Shown: positions 1 to 7,777, counted from the first letter of the stretch. The stretch is 11,112 bases of DNA from Rhodobiaceae bacterium (GCA_002746275.1 NVWR01000001.1:41723-52834), one strand, 5' to 3'. Made by a program: numbers and translations. Notes: a model not told the origin generated them from the letters alone.

Positions 1-583
1 GCGTAAAGTTGCGCCGGTCAACGTCGAAGACTTTCTGGGTGTGGCACCGCCATCCGGCAAGGACACCCAGTCGCCCGTAGGTTTTCGAACCTGGCTCGGC
101 CACGATCCGTTCTGCGACTTCCTTTTGGAACATCAGCGTCAGGCTCAAGTACCAGGGCGGCCAGGGATCTGTCTCCAGCCAGCGGGTGAGAAGAGGTGTC
201 GCGATATTGTAGGGCAGGTTAGCGACGATCCGGGTTGGCCCCGATACAAGCGAAGCATGGTCGATTGTCAGCGCGTCTCCCTCGATCACTTCAAGTCTGC
301 CCGGATAGGCAGCTGCGATTTCAGCAAGGGCCGCAAGGCATCGCTCATCGCGCTCAATCGCCACGACCTTCTTCGCGCCCTCATACAGCAGCGCTCTGGT
401 AAGCCCCCCGGGACCGGGGCCAATCTCGAGCACAGTCACGTCTTGTAGGGGGCCAGCAGTCCGCGCGATACGGCCTGTAAGATTAAGGTCGAGAAGGAAG
501 TTTTGTCCGAGCGATTTTTTGGCGTTGAGCCCGTGGGTTTCAATCACCTCGCCAAGTGGGGGCAGGCCGTCAGCATCCGTCAC
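1..583 (-). CDS. rsmA: 16S rRNA (adenine-N6,N6)-dimethyltransferase RsmA (KsgA), C-terminus cut by window edge
   Basis: RsmA dimethylates two adjacent adenines in the 3'-terminal hairpin of 16S rRNA (A1518 and A1519 in E. coli numbering) using S-adenosylmethionine, late in small-subunit assembly in the cytoplasm. The reverse strand reads 194 codons and then leaves the window; E. coli KsgA is 273 residues, so roughly 70% is present. Seen in order: [11 protein letters not shown] (about 22-32), SAM-binding motif [12 protein letters not shown] (52-62), the acidic motif II end VAIERD (74-79), the catalytic motif NLPYN (122-126), and [10 protein letters not shown] (151-160). The start is GTG at 583, preceded by GGAG at 593-596 with a 9-base gap. 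That GTG overlaps the pdxA stop as GTGA, suggesting translational coupling. No in-frame ATG lies nearby. The identification is secure; only the start codon and the missing end are uncertain. Confidence 0.96.
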   Translation of the reverse strand, partial: MTDADGLPPLGEVIETHGLNAKKSLGQNFLLDLNLTGRIARTAGPLQDVTVLEIGPGPGGLTRALLYEGAKKVVAIERDERCLAALAEIAAAYPGRLEVIEGDALTIDHASLVSGPTRIVANLPYNIATPLLTRWLETDPWPPWYLSLTLMFQKEVAERIVAEPGSKTYGRLGVLAGWRCHTQKVFDVDRRNFT

Positions 584-1602
584 GACAGGGAACTCCGCTG
601 GGCAGCGATGGCGGCTGCCTGGCGCAATGCGGCGATGAAACTGGCGGGGTTAGCCTTGCCGGTGCCAGCGATATCACACGCAGTCCCGTGATCAGGAGAG
701 GTGCGGACAATGGGCAGGCCCAGCGTCGTATTAACCCCATTGTCAAAGTCGATGGTCTTAAGTGGTATCAACGCTTGATCGTGATACATGGCCAGCACCG
801 CGTCGTAGCGCGCCCTCGCTTCGCTATGGAAAAGAGTATCTGCAGGTGCCGGGCCGGTGGCTTTGATGCCCAGCTTGCAAAGCGTCGCGACGGCTGGAGC
901 GATGATGTCAGTCTCCTCTTTGCCAAGGGCCCCTCCTTCGCCCGCATGCGGGTTGAGGGCCGCAACAGCAATGCGCGGGGAGGAGATACCAAAATCGCTC
1001 TGAAGGGCAGCCGCGAGGATCTTGCCACGGCTCACGATCAGGTCATGGGTTAGCAAAGACGCCACTTCGTGGAGTGGAACATGGATGGTCACGGGCACAA
1101 TTTTGAGGCCTGGGCAGGACAACATCATCACGGGTGTGCTGTCGGTCGCTGCCGCCAGAAATTCTGTGTGTCCCGGATGCTCAAACCCGGATGCATAGAG
1201 CGTCTTTTTATGAATTGGATTGGTGACGATACCAGCGACTTTGTCCGCTTTAGCAAGGTCAACAGCACGGGTGAGGGCGTCGATCACACAAGGAGCATTG
1301 CGCTTATCAAGCTGGCCGGGTGTTGAGGTGACCGATAATTGCAGCGGGAGGACCGGTAAAGATGAGGCGAACGCATTCGCCGCTTCCACCGGGGCCGTGA
1401 TGGTGGTGATGGGGACTTTGAGCCCCAATTGATGGGCGAGGGTTGTGAGCCTGTCGGGATCGTCGATCAAAAAAAAGGGCGGCAAGTCGGATTCGCGCCG
1501 CCGGGTCCAGGCAGCAAGTGTTACGTCACCACCAATGCCAGCCGGATCGCCCATGGTCACGACCAGAAGGGTTGCGCTGGGAACGGGCGCAGAACGGAAC
1601 AT
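580..1602 (-). CDS. pdxA: 4-hydroxythreonine-4-phosphate dehydrogenase PdxA
   Basis: PdxA oxidises 4-phosphohydroxy-L-threonine with NAD(P)+; the product decarboxylates and is joined to deoxyxylulose phosphate by PdxJ to form pyridoxine 5'-phosphate (DXP-dependent vitamin B6 route, cytoplasm). In the 340-residue protein counted from this start I see [11 protein letters not shown] near the N-terminus (16-26), NPIHKKTL with GHTEFLA (128-149), NPHAGEGG (217-224), and [11 protein letters not shown] (273-283) followed by [19 protein letters not shown]. The histidines in GHTEF, in the HVPLHE segment and in MYHDQ are in the regions that supply metal and substrate contacts in the family. Length is normal. 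An ATG at 1614 would add MEYH, but the only good Shine-Dalgarno, GGAG at 1609-1612, is 6 bases before the ATG at 1602 and overlaps the upstream ATG, so I prefer 1602. It lies between surA and rsmA, the order also found in E. coli. Confidence 0.95.
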   Translation of the reverse strand: MFRSAPVPSATLLVVTMGDPAGIGGDVTLAAWTRRRESDLPPFFLIDDPDRLTTLAHQLGLKVPITTITAPVEAANAFASSLPVLPLQLSVTSTPGQLDKRNAPCVIDALTRAVDLAKADKVAGIVTNPIHKKTLYASGFEHPGHTEFLAAATDSTPVMMLSCPGLKIVPVTIHVPLHEVASLLTHDLIVSRGKILAAALQSDFGISSPRIAVAALNPHAGEGGALGKEETDIIAPAVATLCKLGIKATGPAPADTLFHSEARARYDAVLAMYHDQALIPLKTIDFDNGVNTTLGLPIVRTSPDHGTACDIAGTGKANPASFIAALRQAAAIAAQRSSLS

Positions 1603-1629
1603 GTGATACTCCATCGGGCTGAAAGCCCG
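1603..1629 (-). promoter_or_regulatory. pdxA ribosome-binding site with a small hairpin directly upstream
   Basis: On the reverse strand a perfect 6-bp GC-rich inverted repeat with a 3-base loop (CGGGCT-TTC-AGCCCG, 1615-1629) sits in the surA-pdxA gap. Two bases later comes GGAG (1609-1612), 6 bases before the ATG at 1602. The ribosome-binding site decides the pdxA start. The hairpin has no T-run after it, so it does not look like a terminator. Whether it affects pdxA translation or mRNA stability is inference. Confidence 0.5.
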
Positions 1630-1637
1630 GTTGGGGA

Positions 1638-2957
1638 TTAGCGCAGTTCAATAACGGCATCGCGCCGGAGATCACGCAAGTGACGTCGAGCCATCATGGA
1701 AACTTCCTGATTGAAAAGGTTGTTTTCAATCGAAGCGTTCGTCGGCTGGTTTCCAAGGTCGTCTTTGCGGTCACAAATGATCAGCGCTTCAATGCCGCGC
1801 TGTGTGCGCCCGGCCGGGACAAAAGTGCCAGCTTCCTGAGCGAGAATTTTCGATCGCATAGGGTCGCGCAATTGTGAAGCCGTGACATTTTGCGGCTGAC
1901 TGGCCTGCGCCCCGGGAATACCGGCTATTTGTTGGGGAACAGCTGCGCAGGTTCTGAACTCTGCTTGCAACTTCTGAGCCTGCGCTATCCGCGCCTGTAC
2001 TGTTGCTTGAGGTGCATCAGGTGCCAGTGGCAAAACAATTTGAATAAGAGAAAACTTGGTTTCCAGCGGATTAGGGCCGAGACCCTGTCGTCTCGACGTC
2101 AGCATCATGATGTAGAAGCCGTTGAGCGTCCGGACAGGATTCGTGATGGCACCGACATCCATGGCGCGTACGGCTTGGGCAATCTCAGGGGCCAGTTGGC
2201 TTTCTGACACCCAGCCAATAACGCCGCCATTAGCGGCCGATGCAGCCTGGCTGAATTGTTGGGCGACACTCGGAAACGGTGCCCCAGCGCGCATTTGTTC
2301 GACAAGGCGCACAGCCCCTTGTCCCATCTCACGTTCTTGCGTTGGATTGTCGAAACCCAGATACAATTCTGACAACTGATACTGCACTTGGTTGGCGTCA
2401 GCTGTGATCCGGTGCATTGCTTCTTCAATTTCGTCGTCACCAATTGTAACAAGGGGGGCGAACCTAGCGCTGATGACCCTATTCCAAGCCGCATCTGCAC
2501 GGATCTGGGTCCGTAGCGCGGTTTCATTCACCCCGTTCTGGCCCAGATAGTCGATTATTTCCTCGCGGTTCATGCCCGCTCGTTCAGAGATTGTATCGAT
2601 GGAAGCGTCGATGTCATCTTCCTCAATTTCGATCTCAAGTCGCCCTGCTTCTTGCAGCTGGAGCTGTTCATCAACCAACGATCGCAGCACTTGGGTGCGG
2701 ATTCGTTCGATACTTTCGCGGGTTGGCTGGATGCCGGAAGTCGTCATCACCAGTTTTACCCGTTGATCTAGGTCGTACCGAGAAATGACGGCATCGTTGA
2801 CGATGGCAGCAATGCCGAGCACCTCGCCAGCCGCCTGAGCGGGAGATGCCGCAATAACACCAGCGAAAAGACCACTGATGGTGGAACAAAAAAGGCCAAG
2901 AGTGCCAAGCTTACGTAAGCTCCTGGCCAAACGTACGAGCGAAGGTGTCATTGTCAT
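1638..2957 (-). CDS. surA: SurA-type periplasmic peptidyl-prolyl isomerase and outer-membrane protein chaperone
   Basis: SurA escorts unfolded outer-membrane proteins through the periplasm and in E. coli is needed for proper LptD assembly. The 439-residue product has a basic N-terminus and hydrophobic stretch (about 17-36) ending SPAQA, so signal peptidase cleavage after residue 42 is likely. The mature start GIAAIVNDAVISRYDLDQR (48-66) is the classic SurA opening. A SurA N-terminal domain (about 45-170) is followed by a PpiC/parvulin domain (about 190-290) with FSQAASAANGGVIGWV (235-250) and GFYIMMLTSRR. Residues 300-395 may be a degenerate second parvulin-like unit (KFSLIQIVLP at its start), but the usual catalytic signature is not visible. 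The last 45 residues, rich in charged amino acids, resemble the C-terminal helix that packs on the N-domain in E. coli SurA. The start has only a weak GAG nearby; ATG at 2951 is an alternative two codons in. Stop lies 23-35 bp before pdxA. Confidence 0.93.
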   Translation of the reverse strand: MTMTPSLVRLARSLRKLGTLGLFCSTISGLFAGVIAASPAQAAGEVLGIAAIVNDAVISRYDLDQRVKLVMTTSGIQPTRESIERIRTQVLRSLVDEQLQLQEAGRLEIEIEEDDIDASIDTISERAGMNREEIIDYLGQNGVNETALRTQIRADAAWNRVISARFAPLVTIGDDEIEEAMHRITADANQVQYQLSELYLGFDNPTQEREMGQGAVRLVEQMRAGAPFPSVAQQFSQAASAANGGVIGWVSESQLAPEIAQAVRAMDVGAITNPVRTLNGFYIMMLTSRRQGLGPNPLETKFSLIQIVLPLAPDAPQATVQARIAQAQKLQAEFRTCAAVPQQIAGIPGAQASQPQNVTASQLRDPMRSKILAQEAGTFVPAGRTQRGIEALIICDRKDDLGNQPTNASIENNLFNQEVSMMARRHLRDLRRDAVIELR

Positions 2958-3099
2958 CTCAAATGGGGCTGTCTCGAACAGGAGGGTGGCCTCTTATAGG
3001 GTGGTGGCGACTTTGCTGATCCGCATGAGGTTCAGCTGTTAACATACGGCATAGAATACAATTTTCGGGGATAGGATCAACAGTCTCAACATAGGCAAA
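2958..3099 (-). promoter_or_regulatory. lptD-surA spacer with a candidate promoter for surA-pdxA-rsmA
   Basis: This 142-bp gap is the longest inside the minus-strand cluster. On the reverse strand, TTGATC (3075-3080) and TATTCT (3053-3058) are separated by 16 bases, a fair match to a sigma-70 type promoter, and would give a leader of close to 90 bases before the surA ATG. No convincing rho-independent terminator for lptD is seen, so readthrough from the upstream genes is also possible. This rests on the hexamer match only. Confidence 0.35.
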
Positions 3100-5295
3100 C
3101 TATTGTGATGCCGGGCTTAGTGCACTGGAGAATTGAGTACCACCCAAATGTTTCAATACAATGGTAAACAACAGCGAATTTGTCGGTTCGATATCCCTAT
3201 CTCTGGTAAACGACTGGTTGTAGGCAAGCCCAACGGTTAGGCATTCATCAAGGTATTGAATTCCAATCCTGTTTTTCAGCGTTTGCCGACTTTCAAGATC
3301 ACGCCTCGTTGACCCGCTGACACTCCAATATTCTGCAAATTGATAGCTAGCAGATCCAGTGAGTTCTTCCCGCTCCCCCAGGGCAGCCGAGAGACTTTGG
3401 TCGAAGAAAGCGTATCCAATCCTCCCGGAAACAGGTCCGTAACGCGCAGTTGCATCAACCTCATTTCTTCGAAACGTCAGGTCATCTTTGTCGAGCCGAA
3501 ACCGATGATCGATTGAGAAGTTTGGTGAGGGGACAAGTGAGATGCGACCGACATAGTCGGATGCTTGATCGCGCAGCCCCGATGCTGTTCCAAATGTGTG
3601 GTTTTCGCGTAGCCTGAATGTTTGTCCAAACTCGAAGGAAGCTGATCCACCATCTTCGCCATAAATTGAGGCGCGAATGCCGATATTGGCGCGAGAGCCG
3701 CTCTCCCATCGATCAAGTCCCGCAAATCGACTGATATCGAACAGGTTCGTTGTATCAAACTCAAAACTCAACGAATCTTCATCTGGAATTTCAGCGCGAT
3801 CCCCTGTGTTGGGCGCGTAGACGAGCTGGATAATGGGCTCTATGACCTGTCGGGTGCTGCCTCCGCTGCGCACGAGAGGCCACCGCCATTCCGCCCCCAA
3901 TGTCGGGAGGACCCGAGCGACTGCTGTTGGATCGGAGAGCGTCCCGTTATCGAGAACCACATTGTCCGTGTGATAGAGGTCACCTCTCACATCTGCAAAA
4001 AGCTTATAGACCTCGCCAGTGGAGGTAATTGTCTCTGCATCCCAACCCAGATTAAGAGACAGCCGTCTTGAATCCGCTCCATCATTCCGATTTAGAACCA
4101 GGGCGTTGATGTCAAGCGTACCCGTCCCCCCCAGAAATTTTTCAGGGTACTCGTAGTGATAATTGAGCAGGGGCGCGACGATGGGTGTTTGGCGAGGGTC
4201 GTCTGTGCTGAGCAGGCCTTGAAAATAGAACGCTTCGGCTGTGAATAAGTTTGGCCCGCTAACTGCCGATGCATAGATCGTCGTTGTTAAATCTGTTTCA
4301 TCGGAAATATTGAAGCGGCGAAGAAACGTATCATCCGATGTCAATTCGGTGCGGAAGCCCCAACTCCAGGTTTCGTCTAGCTGGAAGTCCCCATGAGAAA
4401 ACAAACTTCCTCTGAAGTTTTCTTCCCCGGGGGTGAGCGCGACTGAATCCGTCGGCCAAATGGCGGCAGCGTTGATCTCAAATGTCCCACTTTCCAGTCT
4501 ATGCCTGTATTGGGTTTCATAGAGAACGCCTTGCTTACTGAGATAGGTCGGCGCCAGAGTCATGTCGATATTATCGGCTATGACAAGGTAATAGGGGACT
4601 TTAAGATAGGTCCCAAGGTCAGAAGAACTCCCAAAGGAGGGTGCTAGAATTCCCGATTGTTTCTCCACCGTTGGGTCGGGATGAGAGAAGAAAGGTAAGT
4701 AAGCAATGGGAATACCAAACAGCTCAAAAAAGGCATCTTCATAAACGATGCGTTGCTCTTCTTGATTGTGAATCACTCGAAAAGCTTTGATCTGCCATAG
4801 GGGGGTTGTTTCGCCTTCTTCCTTGCAGACCTCACACGGGCTGTAGACGCCCTTATAGACGATCGTCACATTCCCGTTCCGGCGGACTGCCTCTGTACCG
4901 GCAAGCCTGGAATTGTCGGCCAGCAGAACCTGAAGTGTTTGCACGACCCCGTCACGAAGTTCGTCGGCCAACTCCGCTTGGTCCGCAAAAATCACGTCGC
5001 CACTAGGTTCCAGCAAAACAACATTGCCAGTTGCGACGACGACACCAGTCTCTTCGTTGTAGGTCATCTTGTCAGCGGTCATGACCCGGTCGCCATAGGC
5101 CACTTCGACATTGCCCGTGGCTGTCACGAGTTTGGTATTTTGATCGTAAGAGAGTTCATCAGCCTGCAGGAGGACTTCACTACCAGGCTGGACCTCGGCG
5201 GCTTGAACTGCGGAGGATGCTAGGGGCAAAGTGCATAACATAGCCATTGCCATAAAGGCGAAACTCGCAACAACCTTCTTTGGCACGACGGCCAT
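3100..5295 (-). CDS. lptD: LPS-assembly protein LptD (Imp/OstA), outer-membrane LPS translocon
   Basis: LptD is the beta-barrel that, with the lipoprotein LptE, receives LPS from the periplasmic Lpt bridge and places it in the outer leaflet. The 731-residue protein starts MAVVPKKVV, has a hydrophobic signal segment (about 8-30) and a likely cleavage site after VQA (residue 32). Next is the OstA/LptA-like beta-jellyroll (about 40-150), with repeated strands such as LVTATGNVEV and VVVATGNVVL. The remainder is the LptD barrel domain, starting near LPFFSHPDPTVEKQSG (200-215), a conserved family patch, and rich in alternating aromatic strands. Mature cysteines are C154 and C157 (PCEVC) and C685 (DECL). 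The start at 5295 is chosen because GGGGGAG lies 5 bases upstream. The frame is open to 5487, but that 64-codon extension would put a cysteine-rich sequence ahead of the signal peptide and overlap lptG. It lies 82 bp after lptG. Confidence 0.95.
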   Translation of the reverse strand: MAVVPKKVVASFAFMAMAMLCTLPLASSAVQAAEVQPGSEVLLQADELSYDQNTKLVTATGNVEVAYGDRVMTADKMTYNEETGVVVATGNVVLLEPSGDVIFADQAELADELRDGVVQTLQVLLADNSRLAGTEAVRRNGNVTIVYKGVYSPCEVCKEEGETTPLWQIKAFRVIHNQEEQRIVYEDAFFELFGIPIAYLPFFSHPDPTVEKQSGILAPSFGSSSDLGTYLKVPYYLVIADNIDMTLAPTYLSKQGVLYETQYRHRLESGTFEINAAAIWPTDSVALTPGEENFRGSLFSHGDFQLDETWSWGFRTELTSDDTFLRRFNISDETDLTTTIYASAVSGPNLFTAEAFYFQGLLSTDDPRQTPIVAPLLNYHYEYPEKFLGGTGTLDINALVLNRNDGADSRRLSLNLGWDAETITSTGEVYKLFADVRGDLYHTDNVVLDNGTLSDPTAVARVLPTLGAEWRWPLVRSGGSTRQVIEPIIQLVYAPNTGDRAEIPDEDSLSFEFDTTNLFDISRFAGLDRWESGSRANIGIRASIYGEDGGSASFEFGQTFRLRENHTFGTASGLRDQASDYVGRISLVPSPNFSIDHRFRLDKDDLTFRRNEVDATARYGPVSGRIGYAFFDQSLSAALGEREELTGSASYQFAEYWSVSGSTRRDLESRQTLKNRIGIQYLDECLTVGLAYNQSFTRDRDIEPTNSLLFTIVLKHLGGTQFSSALSPASQ

Positions 5296-5307
5296 ATACG
5301 CTCCCCC
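5296..5307 (-). promoter_or_regulatory. Strong ribosome-binding site of lptD
   Basis: The reverse strand carries GGGGGAG at 5301-5307, five bases before the ATG at 5295. It fixes the start of lptD at the signal peptide and argues against the longer open frame that begins at 5487. Confidence 0.7.
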
Positions 5308-5377
5308 GAAACAATTCCGGCCCACACCAGTTCTCCGCGATAGCAAACGCGCCTGCGTCAGCTGTTCCCAGTGTCTA

Positions 5378-6475
5378 TCAGCCATCTTCCAGATGGAAAA
5401 GGACTGACAACCCAATAAGCATCGCAATGAGGGCTGGTGCCCACGCCGCAAGTAAGGCTGGCATAATGCCAGAGTTTCCGAGTGCAAGGGAGAGGCGGGT
5501 CAAGAAAAAGAGCATAAATCCGGCAAAAATAGCTCCGATAACCAATTGGCCGACACCACCCAGGCGCGATATTCTCATGGAGAATGTCGCCGCAATGAAA
5601 ACCATGGTGCAGAACAGCACAGGGCTCGCCAGAAGCGAATAGAAGTAGATTCGGTGCTGACGCGCTGAGAATCCCGCCTTTTCAGCCACTTCAATATATT
5701 CTGGTAAATCCCAAAACGAAATTGTTTGTGGCTTATTGAAGCTTTCCTGGACCCGTGCCGGCTGTAGCTCTGTCGGCAACTGAAAGCTTTCATAAAACTG
5801 GGGTTGGCCTGAAGGTTCAGTGACCCAGACCTTATCGAGGTCCCAGTACCCCGGCTTGAGAATCGCTGACGACGCGTCCAACCGACCTGAAAATTGCCCG
5901 TCCGGCGTGTAATTGAAGATGATCACTTCCTGCAGGACAATTTTATCAGTGCTGCTCCCCCGAAGCGCATGGACAACTGACTGGCCGGTGTCATCTGCTT
6001 CTCGAAGCCAGAACCCGGTTTCGGCGACCGACAGCAGGCTTGCACGACCCTTTATGTATTTTGATTCCAGTTGTTCAAACCGCTCGATGAGAGCGGCAGC
6101 AACGGGATTATAAACGGTCACAGCAACGACGCCGACGAAGAAGGCGGCCACGACCGTCGGCATTAAAAATTGCCAAACCGAAATACCGGCAGCGCGGGCG
6201 ATGACCAGCTCCTGGTTACGGTTGAGCCGCAACAAGGCCGCCATGCCGCCAATCAAGACAGCAAAGGGCATGACATCCCAGCCCAGTGTCGGCAAGCGAA
6301 GGAGCGTCATCGAGAGAACAATACCAAGGCTGACATTATCCTTGTTGGAAGTTCGTCGCATGATTTCGACGAAGTCAGCAAGGAAGATGATCGCCAGACA
6401 AATAAGGAAAGAGATACCCACCGACAGCAGGAATTGGCGGCTGACGTAACGGGAGAATGTCCAAGATAGATGCAT
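5378..6475 (-). CDS. lptG: LPS export ABC transporter permease LptG
   Basis: LptG pairs with LptF and the ATPase LptB to pull LPS out of the inner membrane and pass it to the periplasmic Lpt bridge. The 365-residue length is typical. Three N-terminal membrane segments (about 15-37, 55-80 and 100-122) are followed by a periplasmic beta-jellyroll (about 125-270) and three C-terminal segments (about 276-298, 307-327 and 335-359). Family features include the start LSWTFSRYVSRQFL and RNQELVIARAAGISVWQ (86-102), the cytoplasmic coupling-helix region that contacts LptB. SARQHRIYFYSLLASPV (270-285) leads into segment four. The ATG at 6475 follows the lptF stop by 3 bases, with GGAGAGG inside the lptF end serving as ribosome-binding site, so the two permeases are probably translated together. 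The companion gene lptB is not in the window. Confidence 0.95.
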   Translation of the reverse strand: MHLSWTFSRYVSRQFLLSVGISFLICLAIIFLADFVEIMRRTSNKDNVSLGIVLSMTLLRLPTLGWDVMPFAVLIGGMAALLRLNRNQELVIARAAGISVWQFLMPTVVAAFFVGVVAVTVYNPVAAALIERFEQLESKYIKGRASLLSVAETGFWLREADDTGQSVVHALRGSSTDKIVLQEVIIFNYTPDGQFSGRLDASSAILKPGYWDLDKVWVTEPSGQPQFYESFQLPTELQPARVQESFNKPQTISFWDLPEYIEVAEKAGFSARQHRIYFYSLLASPVLFCTMVFIAATFSMRISRLGGVGQLVIGAIFAGFMLFFLTRLSLALGNSGIMPALLAAWAPALIAMLIGLSVLFHLEDG

Positions 6476-6478
6476 GAT

Positions 6479-7630
6479 CTACGCCTCTCCTCGTACGGGG
6501 CGCCGCACCAAGATCAAGACCCAGGTGAACCACCTGTCAAATTTGACGCCCGAAATGTGCGCTGCGCACAATCCGCATACGGCTGCGGGGAAGAGGTACA
6601 TGAGAACCGCTGCCGAAGGATAGGAGACCGTGGCGTTGTATAGCGTCAGCGAGAAAAGCCGGGCTCCCAGTGCAAGTACGGCGGCAATTGCAAGTCTGGC
6701 TGCGTAGCCGCGTCGGTTGAATTCTGCAGATAGAAGACTTGCGAGAGCGATAAAGCCAAACATGAATGAATAGAGGATGCCCGCAATACGGTCATGAGCC
6801 TCTGTTGTGAGCCTGTTGCGGTAATTGCGCGCATAGATGTCATCAGAGGCGGGCCAGATTAGGTCCCACAAATAGCGTTCCCGCCCTTCATAATATCTTT
6901 CAGTCGGATTTGAGGCGAACTGGCTGAGGTCATAGGTGTATTTGTCGAAATAGAGCAGGCTCAATGAATCCCCTCCATCTGACTTGTTGGCCCTTTGTAT
7001 GTTGCCATTGAACATGATGAGCCTGGGTCGAGAATTAGACGAAACAAGAGTTCCCGTTTCCGCCATGTAAGTGACAGGTTTTGCCGGATCTCTATTGTCG
7101 TGAACGAGAATTCCCATGATCGTCCCATCGGGTTTTCGTTCGCGCACATAGACGGTCAGTCCGTTGATCGGGGTGTTGAAGGCGCCTTCGCGGATAAGGG
7201 CGCTCGCAAAGTCTGTACGGATTTCATAGAGGCGGCTTTTGACTTCGCGCAGGCCAGCGGGGGCAATATAGGTGCTGAGAGCAAAAACCACGAGGCTGAC
7301 GACACCGCAAAGAAACAGAAACGGGCGGGCTATCCCCCATCGACTAATGCCAGATGAAAACATCACCACCAATTCACTGTCCGAATACAGCCGGTGCAGA
7401 GCATAGAGCACGCCGATAAATAGAGAGATGGGCAGGATGAGGGTGAGCAAACTGGGGATCGACAAAAGCGTCAGCAAAAAATAGGTGCCAGCCGACTGTC
7501 CTTGGCCAATGATGACGTCGAGCAGGCGGAGTGCTTGTGTCAGCCAGATAATGCCGGTGAGGGCCAGCGACGCGAGCAGAAAAGGACCTGCTGCCTGTAC
7601 GAAGATATAGCGGGTAAAGCCGCTGAACAT
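6479..7630 (-). CDS. lptF: LPS export ABC transporter permease LptF
   Basis: LptF is the partner permease of LptG in the LptB2FG complex that energises LPS export. The 383-residue protein counted from 7630 begins MFSGFTRYIFVQAAGPFLLA, the usual family opening in which a short amphipathic stretch precedes the first membrane segment (about 14-34). Other predicted segments are about 52-76, 100-122, 283-303, 308-330 and 338-358, with a periplasmic jellyroll between about 125 and 275. YSDSELVVMFSSGISRW (82-98) is the coupling-helix motif matching the RNQELVIARAAG segment of LptG. The frame is open 15 codons further to an ATG at 7675, and neither ATG has a strong Shine-Dalgarno. I choose 7630 because it fits the family N-terminus; 7675 remains possible. 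It is the first gene of the minus-strand cluster, divergent from pepA. Confidence 0.93.
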   Translation of the reverse strand: MFSGFTRYIFVQAAGPFLLASLALTGIIWLTQALRLLDVIIGQGQSAGTYFLLTLLSIPSLLTLILPISLFIGVLYALHRLYSDSELVVMFSSGISRWGIARPFLFLCGVVSLVVFALSTYIAPAGLREVKSRLYEIRTDFASALIREGAFNTPINGLTVYVRERKPDGTIMGILVHDNRDPAKPVTYMAETGTLVSSNSRPRLIMFNGNIQRANKSDGGDSLSLLYFDKYTYDLSQFASNPTERYYEGRERYLWDLIWPASDDIYARNYRNRLTTEAHDRIAGILYSFMFGFIALASLLSAEFNRRGYAARLAIAAVLALGARLFSLTLYNATVSYPSAAVLMYLFPAAVCGLCAAHISGVKFDRWFTWVLILVRRPVRGEA

Positions 7631-7702
7631 GGGCTGTCGACTTTCGTGTAAGGAGATCCCCTGCCTTCCGGGCATGTTTCATCTAGGCCCGTAAAGCAGT
7701 CT

Positions 7703-7708
7703 AGGATA
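7703..7708 (-). promoter_or_regulatory. Possible -10 element of the lptF promoter
   Basis: The reverse strand reads TATCCT here, about 70 bases upstream of the preferred lptF start. No good -35 hexamer is found 16-18 bases further up. Instead, TTAACC of the adjacent dyad ends 21 bases upstream, an arrangement that would suit an activator-dependent promoter. This is a weak call based on position and hexamer similarity. Confidence 0.25.
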
Positions 7709-7727
7709 GCTTGCTTCTACCGAAGGA

Positions 7728-7749
7728 ATGGTTAATCCATTTTAACCAT
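7728..7749. promoter_or_regulatory. Perfect inverted repeat ATGGTTAA-N6-TTAACCAT, candidate CtrA-type operator
   Basis: Two 8-bp arms, ATGGTTAA (7728-7735) and TTAACCAT (7742-7749), flank the 6-base spacer TCCATT in the divergent lptF/pepA control region. TTAACCAT matches the half-site motif reported for the alphaproteobacterial cell-cycle regulator CtrA, whose full site is TTAA-N7-TTAA(C). Here the TTAA cores are 6 rather than 7 bases apart and the symmetry extends over whole arms. The dyad is seen directly. Assignment to CtrA is inference from motif similarity, and an unrelated dimeric regulator could equally use it. From its position it could act on either direction. Confidence 0.5.
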
Positions 7750-7753
7750 CAGG

Positions 7754-7777
7754 GAAACGACTGAATTTCAGGGTTTC
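7754..7777. repeat. Second interrupted dyad in the pepA upstream region
   Basis: GAAAC (7754-7758) and GTTTC (7773-7777) enclose the perfect 11-base palindrome CTGAA-T-TTCAG (7761-7771), leaving 2 and 1 unpaired bases between inner and outer arms. It lies about 20 bases upstream of the pepA ribosome-binding site. It could be an operator or, if transcribed, a leader stem-loop. There is no T-run suggestive of termination. Confidence 0.4.

Noticed and set aside
556..1053. Plus-strand open frame of 165 codons over pdxA
   Set aside because: It is antisense to conserved pdxA motifs, with no protein family features.
5296..5487. N-terminal extension of lptD by 64 codons
   Set aside because: It precedes a good signal peptide and strong ribosome-binding site, overlaps the end of lptG, and would bury the signal sequence.
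7631..7675. N-terminal extension of lptF by 15 codons to ATG 7675
   Set aside because: Not typical of the family N-terminus; not excluded, because neither start has a strong Shine-Dalgarno.
7682..7705. Direct repeat TCTAGG at 7682-7687 and 7700-7705
   Set aside because: A 6-base repeat 18 bp apart is expected by chance and is not otherwise supported.
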